Source of the DNA: Rhizopus arrhizus
Lineage: Eukaryota > Mucoromycota > Mucoromycetes > Mucorales > Rhizopodaceae
Length of the DNA: 64,000 nucleotides
Direction: 5' to 3'
NCBI GenBank assembly: GCA_024220505.1
Contig: JAKZZE010000005.1
Span: 1,634,501 to 1,698,500, forward strand
Shown: positions 34,373 to 42,385 of the stretch, piece after piece
Layout: every line of letters starts with the position of its first letter
Position numbering within the stretch: position 1 is the stretch's first letter
Position numbers and translations under genes: made by a program
Notes under the pieces: model-generated
Databases searched by the model: none
What the model saw: the letters and a program-made list of their open reading frames with translations, nothing else
Told to the model about the DNA's origin: nothing

Positions 34373-35719
34373 TCATAGGAAGAGCTCCTTTGTTTGCTCA
34401 TCCAGGTTGGTCATGATACTTCTTTCATTTTCTTGGCACCATTGAACTTTAGGTAACAAATAAGGCTTCATTCTATTTCCATGTATCCTTCTAAGCTTTG
34501 TGTCATGAGGATCCATGCTTTTGATATGATATGTTCCTTTTCCAAGTATATGCTGTATAACGTATGGTCCTTCCCACTTATCTTGTAACTTTGCTGACCA
34601 TGATGTTGACAAATAATCTCGGTAAATGAGAACTATATCTCCTAATTTGAACGGTGGTTTCAGTTCCTTGCGTTCATCTAGTATCTTTTTATCAATCTGC
34701 TTTTTCTGCGTTTCTTGAGCTCGTTGTATGTTTTTCACGGCCATTTCTCTTATTCTGTTAAGATTGTATATTTGGTGAATTGTCCGATGTCGTAGGATAG
34801 CGTCAAATTTGGGTGAATTCCGTTCATACACATGATGATCTATATCGAATGGTGTCTTCGGTTCATACCCATATAGTAAGAAAAATGGTGTATTCTTTGT
34901 TGATCCTTGTTTAATGGTTCGATAAGCAAATAGTGCAGCTGGTAAGTACAAGTCCCAATCGTCTTTTTCTTCTTTTGTACGTTTTTGTAGGATTTGTCCT
35001 AAGGTTCTGTTGAAACGTTCAATCAATCCATTACTTTGAGGGTTGTATGGTGTAGTGGTCTTGTGAATAATCGAAAAATTCCTGCATACTTGTTGTATCA
35101 TCTTGCTAACAAATGGTTTGCCATTGTCCGAAACTATAATTGTAGGACAACCATGTCTACATATGATTTCTTCGTATAAGAATAAAGCAATTTCTGATGC
35201 AGTTTGGAAACGAATGGGTCTTGCTTCCACATATTTAGTAAGGTAGTCAATTCCTGCTATGATATATCTGTTTCCGGATCGTGAAGCTTGTACATGTTTT
35301 ACGTCTAAAGCGATGCGATCGAAAGGTTTTGCTGATATTGGCACAGGGTATAATTCTTCTTTTAACGACTTTTTCCCATGTCTCTGACATCTGTGACATT
35401 TCTTTACATATTCCATTATGTCCTTGGTCATGTTTTCCCAATAATAACGTGATGCGATTTTGTGTAGTGTATTGTTATATGCCAAATGTCCACCAAGAGG
35501 GTGTTGATGATATGAGTACATGATTTCTTCAGCTTCTTGCTTGTTCAGTACTTTTCGTATTATTCCGTTTTCGGTGTTGTATCTATACAGATTATCCTTG
35601 TATATGGTAAACTTATGTGCTTGCTTCTGTAAGTATCTTTTCTGTTTGTGCGTGATATCTTCTGGTAGTTTCAACTCTTGCAGATATTGTTTCACGATGT
35701 CAATTTGCTGTTGTTCCAT
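34373..35719 (-). CDS. Integrase, separate ORF of the gypsy element
   Basis: 448 aa from an ATG at 35719. The H2C2 zinc domain is HQHPLGGH with CHRCQRHGK. The catalytic triad is D in RIALDVKHVQ, D in IIVSDNGKPF and E in NPQSNGLIERFNRT. A C-terminal DNA-binding region follows with WEGPYVIQHILGKGTYHI, the GPY/F module. No chromodomain follows. In Ty3/gypsy elements integrase is normally fused behind RNase H; here a stop and 319 bp separate them, so it needs its own initiation, readthrough or splicing. Confidence 0.93.
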   Translation of the reverse strand: MEQQQIDIVKQYLQELKLPEDITHKQKRYLQKQAHKFTIYKDNLYRYNTENGIIRKVLNKQEAEEIMYSYHQHPLGGHLAYNNTLHKIASRYYWENMTKDIMEYVKKCHRCQRHGKKSLKEELYPVPISAKPFDRIALDVKHVQASRSGNRYIIAGIDYLTKYVEARPIRFQTASEIALFLYEEIICRHGCPTIIVSDNGKPFVSKMIQQVCRNFSIIHKTTTPYNPQSNGLIERFNRTLGQILQKRTKEEKDDWDLYLPAALFAYRTIKQGSTKNTPFFLLYGYEPKTPFDIDHHVYERNSPKFDAILRHRTIHQIYNLNRIREMAVKNIQRAQETQKKQIDKKILDERKELKPPFKLGDIVLIYRDYLSTSWSAKLQDKWEGPYVIQHILGKGTYHIKSMDPHDTKLRRIHGNRMKPYLLPKVQWCQENERSIMTNLDEQTKELFL

Positions 35720-35921
35720 TTTTGGTAATATAAAGTTCTTGATATGTTATTGTTTCAGGGTCTTGATTTTTATGTGTGATATTTCCAATTTTAGTGTTGT
35801 TAAAGTTTTTTCTTCTCACGACTGTTTGTTTTCTAGGGCCGACCTTCCTCCTCTTATGATTTTTGTATTTTTCTATTGTTTTTGATGATTTTGTATATTT
35901 TGTTTCAACTTCCCCTCCCAT
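35700..35921 (-). CDS. Small basic ORF between RNase H and integrase
   Basis: 73 aa, ATG start (MGGEVETKYTKSSK), Lys/Arg-rich middle (HKRRKVGPRKQTVVRRK). It overlaps the integrase start by 20 bp in another frame. It begins within the second of two 25-bp direct repeats (35913-35937 and 36015-36039). It may be a duplication by-product or a small leader ORF. Confidence 0.3.
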   Translation of the reverse strand: MGGEVETKYTKSSKTIEKYKNHKRRKVGPRKQTVVRRKNFNNTKIGNITHKNQDPETITYQELYITKNGTTAN

Positions 35922-36039
35922 CCTCCTTGTAGTTGATAATATGATTTTTCTTTTTTTTTTTTTTTGTGTATTTTGTGTTGTTTTTGGATTTTTCTAGAGT
36001 TTATGTATCATCTACCCTCCCATCCTCCATGTAGTTGAT
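35909..36039. repeat. Duplicated purine-rich tract in the gypsy element
   Basis: CCCTCCCATCCTCC(T/A)TGTAGTTGAT occurs at 35913-35937 and 36015-36039 with one mismatch. On the sense strand this is GGAGGATGGGAGGG, resembling a polypurine tract. The second copy abuts the pol stop codon. Confidence 0.6.
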
Positions 36040-39000
36040 TAATATCCAAGTCTTGACAGGAAATCTGCACTTTCGTTGACACGTCCAGGTCTATATTTAA
36101 TTTCAAAGTCGTATTCTGATAATGTGACGATCCATCGGGCTATTATTCCGGTTGGGTTTGGTGTCTTGAGAAGTCCAGTTAAGGCTGAGTGATCTGTAAT
36201 GATCATGAATTTCTTTCCAAGTAAATATGGTCTAAAGAGTTTTACTGCCCAAATAACTGCTAAGCATTCTAATTTTGTGGGGGCATAATTGGCTTCGTTA
36301 GGTTTGAGCCCACGACTTGCAAATATAATAGGATGTTCTTTTCCATCATCGTCGAGTTGAGTTAAGACACATCCTAGTCCTAACTTTGAGGCGTCTGTAA
36401 CTAGGATAAAACTTTTGCTGAAATCCGGTCTTGCCAGGACGGGTGCAGTTGTTAATAATTTCTTGAGTGTTCCAAATGACTTGGTTGCGGCTTCTGTCCA
36501 TGGGATTTTCTTCTTGGTTTTAGTTTGTTCATGTAACGGCCTTGCAATAGCTGCAAAATTCTTTATAAATCTTCGATAATATGATGCTATTCCTAGGAAA
36601 GATCTGACTTGCGTAATAGTGGTTGGTATCGGATATTCGACAATCTTCTTTATTTTGTCTGGATCGGTTTGTATGCCTTGGTTGGTAACGATGTATCCAA
36701 GAAATTTCAAATGATCTTTAAAGAAGAAACATTTCTCTGGATTCAATTTGAGATTGGCGGTTTCTATGCACTGAAATACTTGTTCTAGATGTATTAAATG
36801 CTCTTCATCGTTATGGGAGTATACATTAAGGTCGTCTATATAGGCTACTAAGCACTTGTTCATTAGCGGGCGGAAACATAAATCTATTAAACGCTGAAAG
36901 GTTGCTGGCGAATTTACAAGTCCCATAGGCAAGGTGTTATAGTGGTATGTTCCATATTTGGTAGTGAAAGCAGTAAATTCCTTGCTATCCTCGTCTAATG
37001 GTACTTGATGGAAACCAGAGCGCATGTCGAGTGCTGAAAATACTTTGGCTTTTCCTAGGGTGTCCAATAAATCGTCTATTCTTGGTAAAGGATATGCATC
37101 TTTCTTCGTCTTTGCATTTAATTTTCTGTAGTCTATGACCATTCTGTAATCACCATTCTTCTTCTTTACTAATATCACTGGTGCTGCCCACGGGCTATTC
37201 GATGGTGATATAACTCCTAATTTACAATATTTATCCAATTCCTTTTGAAGGTGATCTGCTTCCAAAGGACTGATTCTGTACGGGCGGTGACTAATAGGTA
37301 ATGTATTTTCTTCTATGATAATCTTGTGATTGATTAGGTTTGTGCGTCCAATTGTATCGTTGTCCCAGTCAAATATATGCTGGTATCTTTTCAGTAACTT
37401 AAGCAGTTCTTCTTTCATTGATTTATTTATATCTCCTATTTCTAGTTTTTCCAATAGCTGTGGCTTTAGCGTATCTTGTTCTTCCTTGTTTAGATTTTGT
37501 TCAATAATATCGTGTTCTAAAGTGCATAATGTCGAGTTTCTGTCTATTTCATATGCTTTGATTATTGTATCGTCATTTAGATCATGAGCTTCCAATATTC
37601 CAATTTCTTCACCAGGTTCTAGATAAATATCATTTTCTGTGCGATTATATATGCGTATGTCGAGTGACTTTTTGTTGATTATGAATGAAGATGACTGATC
37701 AAAATATCCTGAAGACTGCATTAACTTTGGATGTGTAATGTAAAAGTCATATAGTATATTCTGAGTGTCTTCTTTGGATTTGTCTAAGCTGATATGTTTC
37801 GATGAATACGCTTGTACTAAAAGTCCTGTGTCTGTTGACTTTATCGAATACATTTCTTGTGAATTTGTAATAACTACTTCCTCGTATTTGTCATTTTCCA
37901 AAACTTGCAATGATTCTTGTTCATAACTTCTTTCTAAGGCTGTTACTTCCATTTCTATATCATCGTCACTGGTTTCTTCGCTTTCTGATTCAGATTCCTC
38001 TTCGGTTGATGAGTAACTTCCTTCTGAATCGCTATCTTCAAAATGTACATGCTTCTCGGAATGTGAGTTCGTGAGACTTATAGGATGTTGATAGTCTTGA
38101 TGGAATGTTTTCATTTTGGGTAACGGTGTACTTTTTCGTATGAAGTGTATTGGTAGTTCTGCCTTTTGATTTTTATATTTGACTTTTAATGAAGAGCTAT
38201 TGAAATCAATCTTGGCTTTAGCACGGTTTAACCAATTGCTTCCTAGTATAAGATGTGAAGGGCATGATGGCAATACTTCAATTGTGCAGGGTATGACCAT
38301 GTCTTCCTTGACTTCAATTGGGACGTCGTATATCAATCCAAGAGCGGGTTGCTTGGTTCCATTTCCTAGTGTGAATACGTTTTCGGATGCTGAATCTATT
38401 TCTAATTCAAGAGCGTCTGCTAGGGCCTTTGACATACAGGTTTTTGATGCACCACTATCTACTAGGGCTTTAATGTTTTTGTCTCCAATACTCACAGTTG
38501 AGTAGGCTGCAGTGGTATTGATTTCCTCGTCTTCTATCAGAGCCATTGTTTGTTGGGTAGCCTGTTTATTTCTTTCTTGTCTTGGCTTTCTTTTTGGTCT
38601 ACATTCTTCCACAAGCTTTTTGCGTAAAGATGGAGCTACTGTGATCAAATCTCCAATTTCGATATCGGCTTTTTGTTTTAATACATCTGAGACTATATCA
38701 TATTTGATATCTGGCTCTATTCTTCTGGTTCTTGGTTTATTTGATTTATCATTAACCTTGTGTTGAATAGGGTGATCCGTATCCATGGCCTCAGTTCGAG
38801 TGGGTTGCGTTTGTTGTACTGGTGTGGGATTTTTCACTTCTTCGATATGACTTCGTGTAGTGACTTTTCTGGTTATGGTAGGTTTTGCTACTTGCTTTCC
38901 TTTTTCTTTATTTGTGGGTCTAGAGTTTGGATAGGGTGTAGTTGTGGCAACGTCAGGAGGTCTTTCTGGTCTGATTGCTGCATAGAGATCCTTTTGTTTG

Positions 39001-39140
39001 TTATTGTATTTATCTGTTAATATTGCATTGAGCTGTTGTTGTTTAGGGGTTTTAATGGTTTTTGTATCTTTTTGGGTGTTCAGTTGACCATTCTTCTGTG
39101 AGTTATCAAAAGCAACTGACCCTAATAGTTTTTTGACTGA
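36039..39140 (-). CDS. pol: protease, reverse transcriptase, RNase H
   Basis: The open frame extends from just upstream of the gag stop (about 39140) to 36039, about 1030 codons, and has no convincing ATG near its start. It is therefore most likely made as a Gag-Pol fusion. The first ~130 residues are Lys/Pro/Thr-rich linker. Protease: IKALVDSGASKTCMS. An acidic spacer (SDSEGSYSSTEEESESESEE) follows. RT: LVKKKNGDYRMVIDYRKLNA, SALDMRSGFHQ, PMGLVNSPATFQ, VAYIDDLNVYS. RNase H: VTDASKLGLGCVL, LECLAVIWAVKLF, ITDHSALTGLL, ending in ESADFLSRLGY. All catalytic residues are present. Confidence 0.93.
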   Translation of the reverse strand, partial: SVKKLLGSVAFDNSQKNGQLNTQKDTKTIKTPKQQQLNAILTDKYNNKQKDLYAAIRPERPPDVATTTPYPNSRPTNKEKGKQVAKPTITRKVTTRSHIEEVKNPTPVQQTQPTRTEAMDTDHPIQHKVNDKSNKPRTRRIEPDIKYDIVSDVLKQKADIEIGDLITVAPSLRKKLVEECRPKRKPRQERNKQATQQTMALIEDEEINTTAAYSTVSIGDKNIKALVDSGASKTCMSKALADALELEIDSASENVFTLGNGTKQPALGLIYDVPIEVKEDMVIPCTIEVLPSCPSHLILGSNWLNRAKAKIDFNSSSLKVKYKNQKAELPIHFIRKSTPLPKMKTFHQDYQHPISLTNSHSEKHVHFEDSDSEGSYSSTEEESESESEETSDDDIEMEVTALERSYEQESLQVLENDKYEEVVITNSQEMYSIKSTDTGLLVQAYSSKHISLDKSKEDTQNILYDFYITHPKLMQSSGYFDQSSSFIINKKSLDIRIYNRTENDIYLEPGEEIGILEAHDLNDDTIIKAYEIDRNSTLCTLEHDIIEQNLNKEEQDTLKPQLLEKLEIGDINKSMKEELLKLLKRYQHIFDWDNDTIGRTNLINHKIIIEENTLPISHRPYRISPLEADHLQKELDKYCKLGVISPSNSPWAAPVILVKKKNGDYRMVIDYRKLNAKTKKDAYPLPRIDDLLDTLGKAKVFSALDMRSGFHQVPLDEDSKEFTAFTTKYGTYHYNTLPMGLVNSPATFQRLIDLCFRPLMNKCLVAYIDDLNVYSHNDEEHLIHLEQVFQCIETANLKLNPEKCFFFKDHLKFLGYIVTNQGIQTDPDKIKKIVEYPIPTTITQVRSFLGIASYYRRFIKNFAAIARPLHEQTKTKKKIPWTEAATKSFGTLKKLLTTAPVLARPDFSKSFILVTDASKLGLGCVLTQLDDDGKEHPIIFASRGLKPNEANYAPTKLECLAVIWAVKLFRPYLLGKKFMIITDHSALTGLLKTPNPTGIIARWIVTLSEYDFEIKYRPGRVNESADFLSRLGY
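39122..39134 (-). promoter_or_regulatory. -1 ribosomal frameshift site (A AAA AAC)
   Basis: On the minus strand the last gag codons are TCA AAA AAC TAT TAG. The heptamer A-AAA-AAC (39134-39128) is in the correct X-XXY-YYZ register. Slipping by -1 gives AAA AAA CTA TTA GGG, exactly the pol frame, which is open from about 39140. This is a canonical site for making Gag-Pol. Confidence 0.88.
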
Positions 39141-40276
39141 TTATTTTGTTGATTGTTATGTTGATTACTGGGTTGGTTATTCGGTTGCCGTTGATCCTGA
39201 CTTGCTGGTTGGTCATATGATCTCCTTTGATTTGGCGTATAATTTCTGTTACTGTTATCGTATCGTCCATTGTTGTCGTTATTTCCATATCTTCCAGACC
39301 TATTATAATTATTGTTATAATTATTATACCTGTTGTTTCTAGTAGGTTGCTGTTGATATTGTTGACTACTAAGCTCTTGGCGAATAGCTTGTTGTATAAG
39401 ACCAATAAGATCTTGTTGTTGGTTAGGACGTATGTGTTGATGTCCATTGTATTGAACATGATGCAACTGATTACGGTTTCTTGATGTATCCATTGTTGTC
39501 AATTGATTTGTGCCATGTGTATTGTCATAATAGTAATTACTACTAGGTTGAGCATTGTTATAATGTATTTGATTATATGCTAGTGCTGGCATGGCATGTT
39601 CATTTGTATCAATTAAGTCAATATTATGATTGCTTGATAGATGATGGTGATGTTGATTTTCATTATGATATATCAAAGCTTGATTGGCATTCCTTGGTAT
39701 GAAAGGATTATCAACCATTGCAATCTTTCGAGGTCGATTGGCGTTCCACCATCCTTCGGCGTGATTGATCCAGTCTTGTAAGTTTTTAGAACTACTCTGT
39801 ATACAGAACTGTTTGATTTCTCGTAAGAGACCTGCACGAAATCGGCTTTCGATGACTGCATCATTAGTTATGTTAGCAAGGTCTGCGGCTTCTTTTAGTC
39901 TGGCCAAGAATATTTGTGGGTGTTCCTGTTCGCCTTGATACATTTCGTTAAATTCTAATTCGTAACTCTGTATCAATTCTGGAGTTATGTAATAATTTTT
40001 CAATAGGTCTACGGCTTGTTCGTAGTTGATTCCAGGTATTCTTTTGAGTATTTCTTTTTCGTAATACACTTTGGCGGCTCCTCTTAGTTGTGCCTTGAGA
40101 ATAATAAGCTTGCGTGGTTCTTGAGTAATATTGTTAATAGCAAAGTAAGATTCCAAACTTTCTACAAAATGACGGAAGTCTTCTCCTTCGTAGCCATGGA
40201 AATCAATTAAAGTAGGTCGATAACTTGCGTTCATGTTAGCATTTGCCAACGCGATGTGTCCGTTTATATAAGCCAT
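39122..40276 (-). CDS. gag of the gypsy element
   Basis: 384 aa from an ATG at 40276. Residues ~20-170 form a retrotransposon capsid domain (LIDFHGYEGEDFRHFVESLE, ELEFNEMYQGEQEHPQIFLA, RFRAGLLREIKQFC). The C-terminal 150 residues are Asn/Gln/His/Tyr/Arg-rich with no CCHC zinc knuckle, so RNA binding probably relies on the basic low-complexity tail. It ends ...NQSKNY at TAG, overlapping pol. Confidence 0.9.
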   Translation of the reverse strand: MAYINGHIALANANMNASYRPTLIDFHGYEGEDFRHFVESLESYFAINNITQEPRKLIILKAQLRGAAKVYYEKEILKRIPGINYEQAVDLLKNYYITPELIQSYELEFNEMYQGEQEHPQIFLARLKEAADLANITNDAVIESRFRAGLLREIKQFCIQSSSKNLQDWINHAEGWWNANRPRKIAMVDNPFIPRNANQALIYHNENQHHHHLSSNHNIDLIDTNEHAMPALAYNQIHYNNAQPSSNYYYDNTHGTNQLTTMDTSRNRNQLHHVQYNGHQHIRPNQQQDLIGLIQQAIRQELSSQQYQQQPTRNNRYNNYNNNYNRSGRYGNNDNNGRYDNSNRNYTPNQRRSYDQPASQDQRQPNNQPSNQHNNQQNNQSKNY

Positions 40277-40390
40277 TTTAGTTCCAGGTAAATTTGATAA
40301 TATTTTTTTGTTTAAGGTTGTTTCTTGGTTGTTGAATTTCTTGATTTGATGTTTTATTTCGATTTGATTTCTTGATTTGTTGTTTTATTT

Positions 40391-40408
40391 CCCTCGTAGT
40401 GACCACCA
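40391..40408 (-). promoter_or_regulatory. Putative primer-binding site
   Basis: Immediately inside the 5' LTR (2-nt spacer) the sense strand reads TGGTGGTCACTACGAGGG. It starts with the TGG that pairs with a tRNA CCA end, and the implied primer 3' end would be ...CCCTCGTAGTGACCACCA. The matching tRNA is not identified. A 13-nt part of this site recurs inside the LTR. Confidence 0.6.
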
Positions 40409-40410
40409 AA

Positions 40411-40886
40411 TGTTATTTTATTATGGTTGGCTTGTAGGTTTGTGTTAATTTGAGTTAAGTTTGCTTGTAAAGCTTGATTGTAAGGTTGTGATTGCCTTGT
40501 AAGTTGTTGTTTTATATAGAATTTAAGCAGATGCTTGATAAGTAGTGACCACCAGATCTTATATGTAAGATCAATACGATATTTCTTGATAAAAGTTAAA
40601 GTAGAGTAAAAAGTTTAAGTGAACAGGGACTTTCTTGTTAAAGTTTGTTAATTATTGAGTAAAAATATATGATTTATTTAAACTGACTGACAATTTCTTC
40701 ACAAAAGATGGTATATATATATGAATAATATTTTTTTGTTTTCTTTTTAGCTTTTCTTATTTTTTGACTTTTTTTATATTTTCAACTTTTTTTATCTTTT
40801 TAACATTTTTTATATTTTTAATTTTTTTTATCTTTCTGACTTGACTCGGCTAATCTCTGTGTATCCTTATTGCCATTTTCGTTACA
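40411..40886 (-). repeat. 5' LTR of the gypsy element
   Basis: 476 bp, the counterpart of 33142-33628. It contains GTAGTGACCACCAGATCTT at 40542-40560 followed by a perfect inverted repeat (GATCTTA TATG TAAGATC). Confidence 0.9.
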
Positions 40887-41111
40887 TTATTTAAACTGAC
40901 TGACAATTTCTTCACAAAAAGATGGTATATATATATATATATGAATAATATTTTTTTTTTTGTTTTCTTTTTAGCTTTTCTTATTTTTTTGACTTTTTTT
41001 ATATTTTTAACTTTTTTTATCTTTTTAACATTTTTTATATTTTTAATTTTTTTTATCTTTCTGACTTGACTCGGCTAATCTCTGTGTATCCTTATTACCA
41101 TTTTCGTTACA
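40887..41111 (-). repeat. Tandem duplication of the LTR outer half
   Basis: 225 bp starting TTATTTAAACTGACTGAC and ending TTTTCGTTACA repeat the 40670-40886 part of the adjacent LTR. Its TA tract and AAAAAGATGG phrase resemble the 3' LTR more than the unit next to it. Confidence 0.85.
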
Positions 41112-41184
41112 ATAAAAAGACTATTCGTGATCAAACACGGCACACAGAACGAGAATAAAATATACGACAAAACATAAAAATAAT

Positions 41185-41267
41185 TCCGGCCTACCAGATT
41201 CGAACTAGTGACCTAAAGATGACAGATTAACTACAGTCTTCCGCTCTACCAACTGAGCTAAGGCCGG
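41185..41267 (-). tRNA. tRNA-Tyr (GTA) with intron
   Basis: On the minus strand the acceptor stem CCGGCCT pairs perfectly with AGGCCGG. The D arm is GCTCAGTTGGTAGAGC. The anticodon arm GAAGA-CTGTAG carries anticodon GTA at 41232-41234, then an intron of about 10-11 nt one base after the anticodon, then TCTTT. The T arm is ACTAG-TTCGAAT-CTGGT. Introns at this position are standard in nuclear tRNA-Tyr genes. The internal A and B boxes are intact. LTR elements lie on both sides: the gypsy element ends 73 bp beyond its 3' end and a solo LTR starts 104 bp from its 5' end. Confidence 0.95.
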
Positions 41268-41371
41268 AGGATGTGAATCGTTGTAGCTAGAAAATATAAG
41301 TTCTTACGCAAATGTCCGGTCCGGACAACACGTGCTTTGCCGGTCGAAAAAATTGAGACCCTATTCTCATT

Positions 41372-41721
41372 TGTCGTATTTACCTCATTAAGTACTTATT
41401 ATTCGTATGAGATTACTCAAATCTTGTATAAGAAATAACAAGTACTGAACACATAATATTACTTATTACATATTCTCTAAGGCTCATTTACAATATTAAC
41501 CATATACAATATTTATATTGTTCAAGCTCAATACTAAAATTGACCTTGAACTCACTTCGGTCCCTGAATAATTCCATTTTCTATATAAAGGCGTAGTTTG
41601 ATTAAATGGTTTTTCTCTCTCGTCTTGAAGTCTAATAAAGAGGTTACATAGAGACTCATTCACTAATTTTCAAGTACTATTTCCTTTCTATTTCCTTACT
41701 TTATTATCTCCAAATACCTCA
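41372..41721 (+). mobile_element. Solo LTR (TGTCG/CTCA family)
   Basis: 350 bp, TGTCGTATTTACC...AATACCTCA, with a TATATAAAGG box near 41583 and AATAAAG near 41634 in the sense direction. No target duplication is visible. A copy of the same length lies inverted at 55345-55694. Confidence 0.82.
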
Positions 41722-41887
41722 ATATCCAATCACGGAACTAAAGGTCTTTATATTCATCCGTACTGTCTCCTTAAATAGTCCTATGTCCAGAGTTATCTGA
41801 AACCATCCCAATAGCATAATTGACAATACAGGCTAGGAACAGGCTAAACTAATAATTAGAAATAGTAATCATCTATTCTGTCAAGTT

Positions 41888-42310
41888 TGTTGTATCCACA
41901 CAACTAGTAAAGTGAACATTCATGGATAAACGAGAGATCTCCGCAATAGCCAACTCTGCCCTGTTGTCCCTATCGGCGTTCCCACGACTATATCGGAACC
42001 TGATTATAACAACGGCAGTTCAATCCAACTTTATTCGATAATTATCGTTAGATCAATAATTTATCTACTTCATTGTCCCTTGATTCGTCAAGAAGACAGC
42101 GGCTATTGATTATCTACTATCTTTCCTTTATCTTCCCATCCTTCCCACATTATTCTTTTAACCGATCAATTGAAATAGCGGTAAAGATCCAGACATCCAA
42201 AAAGTATAAATAGCCTCAAATGTTTTTATTAATAAAGAAATATATAATCTTTAGTTTCACAACTATTGTCTTTTTAGTTTTTGTCTTTTATTTTAATACT
42301 TGGCAAAACA
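41888..42310 (+). repeat. 5' LTR of the chromovirus
   Basis: 423 bp, TGTTGTATCC...GGCAAAACA. A TATA box (TATAAATA, 42205-42212) lies in it. The sequence just inside the LTR is a T run followed by GTGAATTC, with no TGG, so a standard tRNA primer site is not evident. Confidence 0.93.
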
Positions 42311-42385
42311 TTTTTTTTTGTGAATTCTTTATTGACTTTATTTTTAAAACAACCCTTTTTTATTATTACTACCTACCTTACCAAT

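Larger units (their letters stand above)
33142..41111 (-). mobile_element. Ty3/gypsy-type LTR retrotransposon with four ORFs
   Basis: On the minus strand: 5' LTR (40411-40886 plus a 225-bp duplicated piece to 41111), PBS-like site, gag, pol (protease, RT, RNase H), a separate integrase ORF, a fourth ORF, and 3' LTR (33142-33628). A 4-bp ATAA flanks both ends (33138-33141 and 41112-41115), a weak but plausible target duplication. All four ORFs are open, which suggests recent activity. The domain order RT-RNase H-integrase is that of Ty3/gypsy. Confidence 0.88.

Noticed and set aside
42281..42385. Upstream extension of the chromovirus gag-pol start
   Set aside because: It lies partly inside the LTR and encodes a Phe-rich stretch; the ATG at 42386 begins a normal hydrophilic gag.
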